Positions 1-6,279 of a stretch of DNA of 10,691 nucleotides are shown piece after piece (position 1 is the first letter of the stretch; the number at the start of each line of letters is the position of its first letter). The translations under genes were made by a program, and so were the position numbers. The DNA lies in NCBI GenBank assembly GCA_017860985.1, contig JAGFXG010000020.1, positions 1-10,691 of the forward strand, read 5' to 3'. Below the pieces are notes generated by a model, which worked only from the letters and a program-made list of their open reading frames with translations, was not told the origin of the DNA and ran no database searches. Origin of the DNA: Deltaproteobacteria bacterium. Lineage in GTDB: Bacteria > Desulfobacterota > Syntrophia > Syntrophales > Smithellaceae.

Positions 1-570
1 CTGGGCGATGTCATGAAGGAATCGGTATCAGCGGCATTGAGTTTCATTCGAACAAACGCAAGCTTGCTGGATGTGGATCCGGATTTCTTCGACGATCGCG
101 ATATTCATATCCATGTACCGGCGGGTGCGACACCCAAGGACGGGCCATCGGCGGGTGTGACAATGCTGACGGCGTTGACTTCCCTGCTCACCAACCGCAA
201 AGTCAAAAAACAACTGGCCATGACCGGTGAAATAACACTGCGCGGCGCCGTGCTGCCGGTTGGGGGAATTAAAGAAAAGGTATTGGCGGCTTATCGCGCG
301 GGAATTAAAACGCTTATTCTGCCCGCATGGAATCGGAAAGATATTGAAGATATTCCGGTCAATGTGCAAAAAAGCATCTCCTTCCATTTTGTAAGTGACA
401 TGCTCGATGTGTTAAAGCTGGCGCTGGAACCGGAAAAAGAAACAAAGCCGTCCAGGAAGGCGGGGAAAAATCCGAATGTCGTTGCAAAGGCTAAAAGCGC
501 AAAGCCACCCGTGAAGATAAAAAAGACAAAATCGGCGACCCTGCGCAAAGCTGTCTCCAAAAAGAAATAA
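1..570 (+). CDS. lon: Lon protease, C-terminal fragment (5' end outside window)
   Basis: This is the proteolytic end of ATP-dependent Lon (family S16), a cytoplasmic quality-control and regulatory protease. The frame is open from base 1, so the gene starts upstream and the AAA+ domain is missing. The fragment begins LGDVMKES, a conserved stretch of the protease domain. The nucleophile Ser lies in PKDGPSAG (fragment residue 50, codon 148-150). The partner Lys is the second Lys of GGIKEK (residue 93, codon 277-279). Their spacing of 43 residues equals that of Ser679/Lys722 in E. coli Lon. TGEITLRG and a normal end of the domain near residue 143 follow. The odd part is residues 145-189: about 45 residues with 15 Lys and 2 Arg, rich in Ala, Pro and Ser. 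Typical Lon proteins end only a few residues after the domain. The family assignment is certain; the role of the tail is unknown. Confidence 0.97.
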   Translation: MGDVMKESVSAALSFIRTNASLLDVDPDFFDDRDIHIHVPAGATPKDGPSAGVTMLTALTSLLTNRKVKKQLAMTGEITLRGAVLPVGGIKEKVLAAYRAGIKTLILPAWNRKDIEDIPVNVQKSISFHFVSDMLDVLKLALEPEKETKPSRKAGKNPNVVAKAKSAKPPVKIKKTKSATLRKAVSKKK

Positions 571-578
571 TTTTGCTT

Positions 579-661
579 TCCCCTCTCGGAGAGGGAATCG
601 GGGCGGAGAGGAAACTGCATGCGTTCATCCTTTCCCCTTGGCAGATAAGGGATGAGAAGGG
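579..661. repeat. Hairpin-rich intergenic spacer, possible dispersed palindromic repeat
   Basis: The spacer between lon and the NADH dehydrogenase gene contains CCCTCT (581-586), loop CGG, AGAGGG (590-595), a perfect 6-bp stem. A second weaker one has CCCTT (635-639) pairing with AAGGG (647-651). Both halves are built from CCCTCTC/CCTTTCCCC and GGAGAGG/AAGGGATGAG blocks. That look is common for dispersed intergenic palindromes in proteobacterial genomes. No U-run follows either stem, so this is not a classical rho-independent terminator. It could still act as an mRNA-stabilising or attenuating structure. I see no convincing promoter here. Confidence 0.4.
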
Positions 662-673
662 AAAAGCTCATTC

Positions 674-1993
674 ATGTCTAATGCAACAACGGATAAAAAA
701 CCGAAAGTTGTGATCATCGGTGCGGGGTTTGGCGGCCTGTGGGCCGCCCGAACGCTCGCGAATCAGCCGGTCGATGTGACTGTCGTGGACCGCAACAACT
801 ATCACACGTTTCTGGCGCTTCTCTATCAGGTGGCGGCGGCGGAGCTTGACGCGGAGGACATCGCCTACCCGGTGCGCAGCGTCTTCTGGAAAATACCCAA
901 TGTTCAGTTTCTCCTGGCGCACGCAAGGCGCATTGACCGGCAAAATCGCCGGATTGAAACGGATATAGCAACGCTCGATTACGATTATCTGATTGTCGGC
1001 ACGGGGAGCGTCACATCCACCTTTGACATTCCGGGCGTCGCAGGGCACGCCTATTTTCTCAAGACGCTCGAAGAAGCCGTCGCACTGAAAAATCACATCA
1101 TCTGCTGCTTCGAAGCGGCGTCGCGTGAGACAGATGCGGATAAAAGAAAGTCCCTGCTGACGTTTGTCATTGTGGGCGGCGGGGCAACCGGCGTGGAATA
1201 TTCAGGAGCGCTGGCCGAACTCATCTCCGGTCCGCTGGTCAAGGATTATCCGTCGATTGATTTTTCCGAAGTGACAATCATTTTACTGGAGGCCGCCAAA
1301 TGCCTAGTTGCGCCTATGCCCGCGAACATCCGCGATTACACGGTTCGGCAGTTAAGCGATATGGGCGTGCAAGTGCGTCTGAACAAGGCGGTTGCCGAAG
1401 TGACACCGGAGAAGGCGATCCTTAAAAACGGGGAGACGATATTAACCCATACGGTCGTCTGGACGGCGGGTGTTCGGGGAGAGGACCTGCCCGACGATTC
1501 CGGCATTCCCGTCGGCCGTGACAGACGCGTACCGGTGCGCGCCTCTCTCCAGATTGTGAATGACGATCGCATATACGTGATCGGTGACCTGGCTGCCATT
1601 AAAGAGGATCAGCGCGTGTTGCCGATGGTCGCGCAGGTTGCCATTCAGTCCGGAGTGGAAGCCGCGCAAAATATTGTGCGCCAGATTGCCGGGCAAGCGC
1701 CTGAACCCTTCCATTATGCAGACAGAGGGTCGATGATCGCCATAGGCCGCAAGGCGGCGGGCGTCGCGATCGGTAAAAGGACATTCAAGGGATTTATTGC
1801 CTGGATGATGTGGCTGATCATTCACCTGTTCAACCTGATCGGGTTCCGCAACCGTGTCATGGTGCTGACCAACTGGGCATGGGATTATCTGTTGTATGAG
1901 CGCGCAGTGCGCTATGTCTTCCCCTCCAAAATGCCCACCTGTTCGCGTGTGCGTTCATGCGCGGACAACGAAGTGGGAGGGAAAGATAGCTAA
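674..1993 (+). CDS. ndh: Type II NADH dehydrogenase (NDH-2), FAD-dependent
   Basis: This 439-residue flavoprotein is predicted to oxidise NADH and reduce quinone at the inner face of the cytoplasmic membrane without pumping protons. The N-terminal FAD-binding Rossmann motif VVIIGAGFGG is at residues 12-21, and LLYQVAAAELD (49-59) matches the conserved NDH-2 segment. The second dinucleotide fold, for NADH, has VIVGGGATGVE (165-175). IYVIGDLAA (300-308) is the C-terminal FAD contact. AQVAIQSG (320-327) fits the AQxAxQxG quinone-site motif of NDH-2. Hydrophobic helices at about 372-398 suit a monotopic membrane anchor. After residue 415 there is a hydrophilic tail of about 25 residues with two Cys, which is not typical. 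ATG follows AGAAGGG with a rather long spacing (12 bases). A related sulfide:quinone or other quinone-linked flavoprotein is less likely because no redox Cys pair is seen. Confidence 0.9.
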   Translation: MSNATTDKKPKVVIIGAGFGGLWAARTLANQPVDVTVVDRNNYHTFLALLYQVAAAELDAEDIAYPVRSVFWKIPNVQFLLAHARRIDRQNRRIETDIATLDYDYLIVGTGSVTSTFDIPGVAGHAYFLKTLEEAVALKNHIICCFEAASRETDADKRKSLLTFVIVGGGATGVEYSGALAELISGPLVKDYPSIDFSEVTIILLEAAKCLVAPMPANIRDYTVRQLSDMGVQVRLNKAVAEVTPEKAILKNGETILTHTVVWTAGVRGEDLPDDSGIPVGRDRRVPVRASLQIVNDDRIYVIGDLAAIKEDQRVLPMVAQVAIQSGVEAAQNIVRQIAGQAPEPFHYADRGSMIAIGRKAAGVAIGKRTFKGFIAWMMWLIIHLFNLIGFRNRVMVLTNWAWDYLLYERAVRYVFPSKMPTCSRVRSCADNEVGGKDS

Positions 1994-2020
1994 AATCTTC
2001 ATCAACATTGCGTTGGAATG

Positions 2021-2884
2021 TTATACTGATTGCAAAATGCGCTGTTTTACACAGTTCAATGGATTCAAAAGAGGCGGCAGGGCGCTTTCGGCCGCCTCCG
2101 GAACCTTGAGTTGATGAAGCGTATGACAGGAAGATTTTATTTGCGGATGTACCAGCTGTTTTAAAAAGAAATAGGAAATATTCACAAAAAGATCGCGCGG
2201 GAAGATGCCCCGGATATTTTTGAAACCGTATTTTTTAAATCCGTCTCTGATGATTGTAGAACAATTATTGGTAAGGATATTAAAATCTCTATATTCCCCG
2301 GGTTTTTTAGGATCGGCCGGCGTGTTTCTGATCATATCCAGTTCGTCGTGGAAAAGCTGAGATATCTTTTGCGTGTCCAGGCCGGTGATTCTCAGGACAT
2401 GGATTGTCCGCATGAAAAGCCTGCCGAATTTATCATAATAGGGTTTTTGTGGATCATCCGTGTTGTCACGTCCATAAACCGGATGCGGCGCAAACTCGCC
2501 CAATGCGGGCCGAAAGAAATACTCTTCGGGTTTCATGACTTCATTTTCGTTGATCAGGTGTGAAAAGTTGAATATTTCGCCGCCTACATTGACAGCCATA
2601 TGCCCCAGAAACGATGTTGGATATTTGACCAGCCGTTCATTGAAATAAAGCTCAACCGTCGATTCATCTGGAGATGGTGCATCCGGCCACATAATAACAA
2701 TGGGCTTTCCCGTTTCGTAGTCTCTCTGGGGAAGCCTGCGGGCACACACCGCCAGCCCGCTGAAGTGCGCCAGGTATCCGTTCCAGATGATTTCGTCCTT
2801 CAGGTACGCCACACCGTCCTGCCCCCGAAGGAAAGTCTGTCCTGTGGTGCTTGTTAATACCCCTCTATAAATTGTTTCTTCCAT
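2021..2884 (-). CDS. Uncharacterised protein, possible permuted papain-like (NlpC/P60/DUF4105-type) fold
   Basis: I do not recognise this 287-residue protein. It has no signal peptide or membrane segment, so it is probably cytoplasmic. Residues 1-65 are beta-rich (YRGVLTSTTGQTFLRG and on) and could be a small OB-like barrel. Residues 90-112 contain FLGHMAVNVGGEIFNFSH and residues 203-214 contain ILTNNCSTIIRD. A conserved-looking GH followed over 100 residues later by NNC-S/T is the His-then-Cys order of circularly permuted papain-like families (DUF4105, LRAT, YiiX), so His95 and Cys208 are candidate catalytic residues. HQLKVPEA near the C-terminus may belong to the same family pattern. This is motif resemblance only. 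The ATG at 2884 has no clear Shine-Dalgarno site. The gene lies 98 bases after fdhD on the same strand and converges on ndh with a 27-base gap. It is coding beyond reasonable doubt by length and composition; the function is unknown. Confidence 0.75.
   Translation of the reverse strand: MEETIYRGVLTSTTGQTFLRGQDGVAYLKDEIIWNGYLAHFSGLAVCARRLPQRDYETGKPIVIMWPDAPSPDESTVELYFNERLVKYPTSFLGHMAVNVGGEIFNFSHLINENEVMKPEEYFFRPALGEFAPHPVYGRDNTDDPQKPYYDKFGRLFMRTIHVLRITGLDTQKISQLFHDELDMIRNTPADPKKPGEYRDFNILTNNCSTIIRDGFKKYGFKNIRGIFPRDLFVNISYFFLKQLVHPQIKSSCHTLHQLKVPEAAESALPPLLNPLNCVKQRILQSV
2067..2098 (-). terminator. Terminator-like hairpin inside the 3' end of the uncharacterised gene
   Basis: Read on the minus strand, GAGGCGGC (2098-2091) and GCCGCCTC (2078-2071) form a perfect 8-bp GC-rich stem with a 12-base loop, followed at once by TTTT (2070-2067). 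This is the layout of a rho-independent terminator, although the U-run is short. It lies before the stop codon at 2021-2023, inside codons for EAAESALPPL. It could be chance from Ala/Pro codons, a weak terminator, or an RNA 3'-end structure. Confidence 0.35.
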
Positions 2885-2907
2885 GAAAATATTTATACAG
2901 AAAGCAG

Positions 2908-2943
2908 CTGAGAAATGAAAGTATAGTCTTTTTTACTTCTCAG
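2908..2943. repeat. Imperfect inverted repeat upstream of the uncharacterised gene
   Basis: CTGAGAA (2908-2914) and TTCTCAG (2937-2943) are perfect 7-bp arms with 22 bases between them. The similarity continues inward through the A-rich left flank and T-rich right flank towards a TATAG centre. On the minus strand the centre holds TATACT, a possible -10 box. No U-run follows, so it looks more like an operator-type dyad or an mRNA hairpin than a terminator. Confidence 0.35.
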
Positions 2944-2982
2944 ACAGAAGAATCATAATTTTACCGGACGATCCCTTGCGGA

Positions 2983-3762
2983 CTACAGGCAGATGTTTTC
3001 CCTCCCGTTAACCACGTAAAACCGGTCGTTCACAGCGCGAATAATACTCAGGATATTATAATGCCTCAAAAGGCTTACGCTCAGCACTGTCGGTGATGCG
3101 CGCGTTACCAGGACAGGCGCCCGCGCATTGATTATTTTGAATGCAATCTCGCTGGATATACGTCCGGTCGAACAAATCAGCTTGTCTTCCAGGCTTATGC
3201 CGTTTAACGCCGCGTGGCCGATAACCTTGTCAATGGCATTGTGGCGTCCGATCTCATCAAAGAACACCAGCCGTTCCCCTGCCAGTGAATAAAGAGCGGC
3301 GCCATGAACACCATGTGTCGCCTCATGTTCACGCGAATACGTCAGAAATTCACTCATGGACTGAAGCACAATCTCCGCCCGGACCTGCGGCAGACTATTG
3401 CGGACCAGATCATCGGAAGGCATATTCTTTCTGCTTCTGCCGCCGGCGGCGGTGATGGTTTTAATCCATTCCAGTTTTTCCGTAATGATCTTATCGGGGG
3501 CCAAAACGGCATTGACTGTTAAATTTTCTTCGTCGATCTCCATGGCTTGAATTTGATCCGTATTGCTGATGATGCCCTCGGTAATCAAATAGCCGGTAAT
3601 GTGTTCTCCCAGGTAATTGCCGGAGCAGGCCATCGTGACGTATGGATTGCCGTTGATTTTCAGCAGCAGGGCATATTCTGTGGAAAACGGCAGCGACACT
3701 TCAGATAAAACGCCGTCCCGGTATTCGTGCAAAATAATATTTTCACAGTTAGGCAAAGTCAT
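2983..3762 (-). CDS. fdhD: FdhD family protein lacking the usual cysteine loop
   Basis: FdhD is the sulfurtransferase that passes sulfur from a cysteine desulfurase to the molybdenum cofactor of formate dehydrogenase. This 259-residue protein has the family hallmarks: ITGYLITEGII (55-65), FFDEIGRHNAIDKVIGHA (167-184), ICSTGRISSE (196-205) and RASPTVLSVSLL (221-232). Length is normal. The active-site loop, which in E. coli FdhD carries Cys121 and Cys124, here reads TITAAGGRSRK (102-112) with no Cys. Remaining cysteines are at 6, 46, 197 and 258. The missing residues fall exactly on a 12-bp GC palindrome (3439-3450). ATG is preceded by GGGGAAG at 4 bases. No formate dehydrogenase gene is in the window. 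Family membership is firm; whether it transfers sulfur is doubtful, and a cofactor-binding or diverged role is possible. Confidence 0.92.
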   Translation of the reverse strand: MTLPNCENIILHEYRDGVLSEVSLPFSTEYALLLKINGNPYVTMACSGNYLGEHITGYLITEGIISNTDQIQAMEIDEENLTVNAVLAPDKIITEKLEWIKTITAAGGRSRKNMPSDDLVRNSLPQVRAEIVLQSMSEFLTYSREHEATHGVHGAALYSLAGERLVFFDEIGRHNAIDKVIGHAALNGISLEDKLICSTGRISSEIAFKIINARAPVLVTRASPTVLSVSLLRHYNILSIIRAVNDRFYVVNGRENICL

Positions 3763-3786
3763 TGTTCTTCCCCGGATTTTTTCTTC

Positions 3787-3815
3787 CTTTTACCAGTAAT
3801 AATAATGATTGACAA
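3787..3815 (-). promoter_or_regulatory. Predicted sigma70-like promoter for fdhD
   Basis: On the minus strand a -35 box TTGTCA (3815-3810, 5 of 6 to consensus) is followed after 17 bases by TAAAAG (3792-3787, 4 of 6). TGG just before the -10 box gives an extended -10 element. The predicted start is near 3780, leaving a short leader that contains the GGGGAAG ribosome site. The -35 box overlaps that of the plus-strand promoter. Confidence 0.5.
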
Positions 3816-3838
3816 GAATTAAGCAAATTAACTATCCT
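3809..3838 (+). promoter_or_regulatory. Predicted sigma70-like promoter for the detoxification-type operon
   Basis: A perfect -35 box TTGACA (3809-3814) is followed after 18 bases by TATCCT (3833-3838, 4 of 6). The predicted start near 3845 leaves about 25 bases of leader with a strong ribosome site GGGGAGAGG (3856-3864), 5 bases before the ATG of the cysteine hydrolase at 3870. The four downstream plus-strand genes are likely read from here. Confidence 0.55.
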
Positions 3839-3869
3839 GCCTAATCTGCAACAATGGGGAGAGGTAAAA

Positions 3870-4409
3870 ATGTTAAGCCGCACTGCCGCCATATTAGTGA
3901 TGATTGACTTTCAGGGCAACCTGGCACGGGCCATGTTTGACAAGGAAAATCTTTTTGCCAACAATGTTAAGCTGATTCGGGGATTTCGGGCGTTAGACCT
4001 GCCAATAATGATAACGGAACAAACCCCGGAAAAACTGGGGCCGACCATCCAGCAGTTATCGGGAGAGCTGGGCGGCTTGAAACCGTTTGCCAAAGAAACG
4101 TTCAGCTGCTGGGCTGATCCATCCTTTCGTGACCAGCTCGAATCCCTCACCCGCCGGCACGTCATTCTGACCGGTATCGAATGTCACATTTGCGTTTATC
4201 AGACCGCCCTGGATTTAATACAAAACGGCTATAGCGTCCACCTGGTCGCGGACGCCGTTTCTTCGCGCACGCCCGAAAACCGGGAGGTGGGTATTCAGGC
4301 CATCAAAAGCGCAGGAGCGCATATCACGTCAACGGAAATGGTTCTGTTTGAACTTTTACGCACAGCTGCCGATCCAAAAGCCAGGGAAATATTTAAAATC
4401 GTCAAGTGA
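3870..4409 (+). CDS. Isochorismatase-family cysteine hydrolase
   Basis: This 179-residue protein belongs to the isochorismatase-like hydrolase superfamily, whose members hydrolyse isochorismate, nicotinamide, N-carbamoyl compounds and other small amides. The Asp-Lys-Cys catalytic triad is visible: Asp13 in LVMIDFQ, Lys75 in PFAKETFSCW, and Cys108 in GIECHICVYQT, the usual GxExHxCV nucleophile context. Length is that of the small YcaC/ISOC-like members, with no extra domain or signal peptide. The true substrate cannot be read from sequence. The lack of nearby 2,3-dihydroxybenzoate or NAD-salvage genes argues against siderophore or nicotinamide roles. It is the first gene after a good promoter and ribosome site, and is followed 15 bases later by the metallo-hydrolase, so it probably heads the operon. 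Confidence 0.9.
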   Translation: MLSRTAAILVMIDFQGNLARAMFDKENLFANNVKLIRGFRALDLPIMITEQTPEKLGPTIQQLSGELGGLKPFAKETFSCWADPSFRDQLESLTRRHVILTGIECHICVYQTALDLIQNGYSVHLVADAVSSRTPENREVGIQAIKSAGAHITSTEMVLFELLRTAADPKAREIFKIVK

Positions 4410-4424
4410 ATGCAGGGGAGTTGC

Positions 4425-5123
4425 ATGCTCAATATTGAACAGTTCCGATATGGTGATAATCTGGCTTATCTGCTCTACGGCAGGAGTGAAGCCATGGCCG
4501 TTGACGGGGGTGCCTGGCAGGAAATACTGGCTTTTCTGGGGCAAAACAACCTGATCCTGAAATATGTAACCAACACTCACCGGCATTATGATCATACATC
4601 AGGCAATGATCATCTGCTTGGCAAAACGGAAGCCCGGTTCCTGGACTGCACGACCCTTGCCGATAATGAAACCATTGAGATTGATCATGAACCTGTGGTG
4701 GTTTACCGGACACCGGGGCATTCCAAAGACTCAGTTTGCCTTCACACAGGCAGCAACCTCATTACCGGTGACACGCTTTTCAACGCAACCATCGGTAATT
4801 GCTTTTCGGGCGATCTGAAAGGTTTCTTCAATTCCATCCAGCGCCTGATGAGACTGCCTGACGATACACGCGTTTTTGCCGGCCATGACTACGTTAAGGA
4901 TTCTCTCACATTTGCCAAACACCTGGAACCGGAAAACAAGGATATTGAACGTTTCCGGCAATCTTATGATCCGGACTTTCTCTATTCCACTCTGGCCGAA
5001 GAACGCCGGATCAACCCCTATTTGCGTTTCAACGAAGAACCCATTTTAAAGTTGATTAAAGACAAAGGCCTGCCGCACGAAACAGAGTGGGAACGCTGGC
5101 AGTCCCTGATGGCAATTGAATAG
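4425..5123 (+). CDS. Glyoxalase II-like metallo-beta-lactamase-fold hydrolase
   Basis: This 232-residue protein resembles hydroxyacylglutathione hydrolase (glyoxalase II), which splits S-lactoyl-glutathione or similar thioesters. All seven expected metal ligands are present: THRHYDH gives His52, His54, Asp56 and His57, PGHS gives His99, GDTLF gives Asp116, and AGHDY gives His154. The segment after AGHDY (SLTFAKHLEPEN) and NPYLRF near the C-terminus match the glyoxalase II C-terminal helical domain. I chose the ATG at 4425 because AGGGGAG lies just 5 bases upstream. An in-frame ATG at 4410, abutting the previous stop, would add 5 residues but has no ribosome site of its own. No glyoxalase I gene is seen, so the thiol carrier and substrate are uncertain. 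A persulfide dioxygenase is less likely because the glyoxalase II C-terminal pattern is retained. Confidence 0.87.
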   Translation: MLNIEQFRYGDNLAYLLYGRSEAMAVDGGAWQEILAFLGQNNLILKYVTNTHRHYDHTSGNDHLLGKTEARFLDCTTLADNETIEIDHEPVVVYRTPGHSKDSVCLHTGSNLITGDTLFNATIGNCFSGDLKGFFNSIQRLMRLPDDTRVFAGHDYVKDSLTFAKHLEPENKDIERFRQSYDPDFLYSTLAEERRINPYLRFNEEPILKLIKDKGLPHETEWERWQSLMAIE

Positions 5124-5140
5124 CAAAGCAGGAGGATGGC

Positions 5141-6235
5141 ATGAAAAACACCCTGTTAAAACCGATCAAAGTCGGCAACATGGAACTTCCCAACCGGATT
5201 TTTATGTCGCCCATGACGAGAAGCCGCGCGGACAATCCCGAAAACAAAGCCACACCGCTGATTGCCGAATACTATACCCAGCGTGCCTCCGCCGGACTGA
5301 TCATCACGGAGGGATCGCAGATTTCCGAGGAAGCGGTGGGCTACATTCACACGCCGGGCATCTACACTCCGGAACAGGTCGAGGGCTGGAAGCTCGTGAC
5401 CAAGGCCGTTCATGAAAAGGACGGACACATCTTCTGCCAGCTCTGGCATGTGGGCCGGATGTCTCATTCTGATTTTCATGGGGGGAAGCCTCCTGTCGCT
5501 CCGTCAGCCATTAATGCCGGCGATAAATCCTATACCCTGGAAGGTTTTAAAGATACATCCACACCCCGCGCCCTGAAGGTAGGGGAAATTCACAACACCA
5601 CGCAGGATTTTCGCCGGGCCGCCGAAAATGCTGTTGCCGCCGGTTTTGACGGTGTGGAGATCCATTCGGCAAACGGCTATCTTTTCCATCAGTTCTTCGT
5701 CAATTGCGCCAACGTCCGCAAGGACGAATATGGCGGATCACATGAAAACAGGGCGCGCTTCTTTTTTGAAACCTTGCAGGAAGTCGGTCAGGCCATTGGT
5801 TTCAACCGGGTCGGCGTCCGGCTCAATCCCTCCGCGCATGGCTTCTTCGGCATTACGATTGACAGGGACACGATCCCGACATTTGAGCATATTGTCGAAC
5901 GGCTCAATGATTATGCCGATCTGGCTTACGTCCATTTCGTAGAACCGATGGTGCCGGTGGACAATGTCCCTTACGCGGTGAAGGAAATCGCCAGGCATTT
6001 CCGCCCGCGATATCGGGGAACGCTGATTATCAATAACGGGTTTCGTACCGAGAGCGGTAAACGGGTCATCGAGGAAGGGCTTGCCGACGCCGTGGCGTTC
6101 GGCAAGCCATTTATCGCCAATCCCGATCTGGTGAAGCGAATTGATCAAGGTGCGAAATGGAACCGCTGGGACGAATCCACTTTCTACACAACAGGACCAA
6201 AAGGCTATACGGATTATCCAGTCATGGAAGGATGA
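5141..6235 (+). CDS. nemA: Old Yellow Enzyme family NAD(P)H:flavin ene-reductase
   Basis: This 364-residue FMN TIM-barrel protein belongs to the classical Old Yellow Enzyme class (NemA, PETN reductase), which reduces activated C=C bonds of enones, maleimides and nitro compounds with NAD(P)H. Visible features are the N-terminal strand LLKPIKVGNMELPNRI, Thr26 in SPMTRSRA (tunes FMN), CQLWHVGR (99-106), and the active site EIHSANGYLFHQF (173-185) with His175, Asn178 and Tyr180. YGGSHENRARF (197-207) and the phosphate-binding end IINNGF...AVAFGKPFIANPDL also match. Length agrees with the family. No iron-sulfur cysteine cluster or extra domain is present, so it is not the 2,4-dienoyl-CoA reductase type. 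AGGAGG lies 5 bases before the ATG. The gene starts 17 bases after the metallo-hydrolase and is surely cotranscribed with it. The physiological substrate is unknown; the symbol is by family likeness. Confidence 0.92.
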   Translation: MKNTLLKPIKVGNMELPNRIFMSPMTRSRADNPENKATPLIAEYYTQRASAGLIITEGSQISEEAVGYIHTPGIYTPEQVEGWKLVTKAVHEKDGHIFCQLWHVGRMSHSDFHGGKPPVAPSAINAGDKSYTLEGFKDTSTPRALKVGEIHNTTQDFRRAAENAVAAGFDGVEIHSANGYLFHQFFVNCANVRKDEYGGSHENRARFFFETLQEVGQAIGFNRVGVRLNPSAHGFFGITIDRDTIPTFEHIVERLNDYADLAYVHFVEPMVPVDNVPYAVKEIARHFRPRYRGTLIINNGFRTESGKRVIEEGLADAVAFGKPFIANPDLVKRIDQGAKWNRWDESTFYTTGPKGYTDYPVMEG

Positions 6236-6279
6236 GGCTCAACGATCAAGAACTAATCATCATAAAGAAGGAGAATGTT

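Noticed and set aside
121..165. Near-repeat GCGGGTGCGACA / GCGGGTGTGACA in lon
   Set aside because: It arises from similar codons in the conserved [14 protein letters not shown] segment, not from a DNA repeat.
291..671. 126-residue minus-strand open frame over the end of lon
   Set aside because: Its Phe/Ala-rich sequence is the reverse complement of the lysine-rich Lon tail; no homology is recognised.
1896..2114. 72-residue plus-strand open frame across the ndh end
   Set aside because: It overlaps the end of ndh in another frame and the convergent gene, with no ribosome site or motif.
6157..6279. Upstream in-frame ATG extending the peroxiredoxin by 41 residues
   Set aside because: It overlaps the ene-reductase gene, has no ribosome site and adds non-family sequence, while AAGGAG precedes the ATG at 6280.
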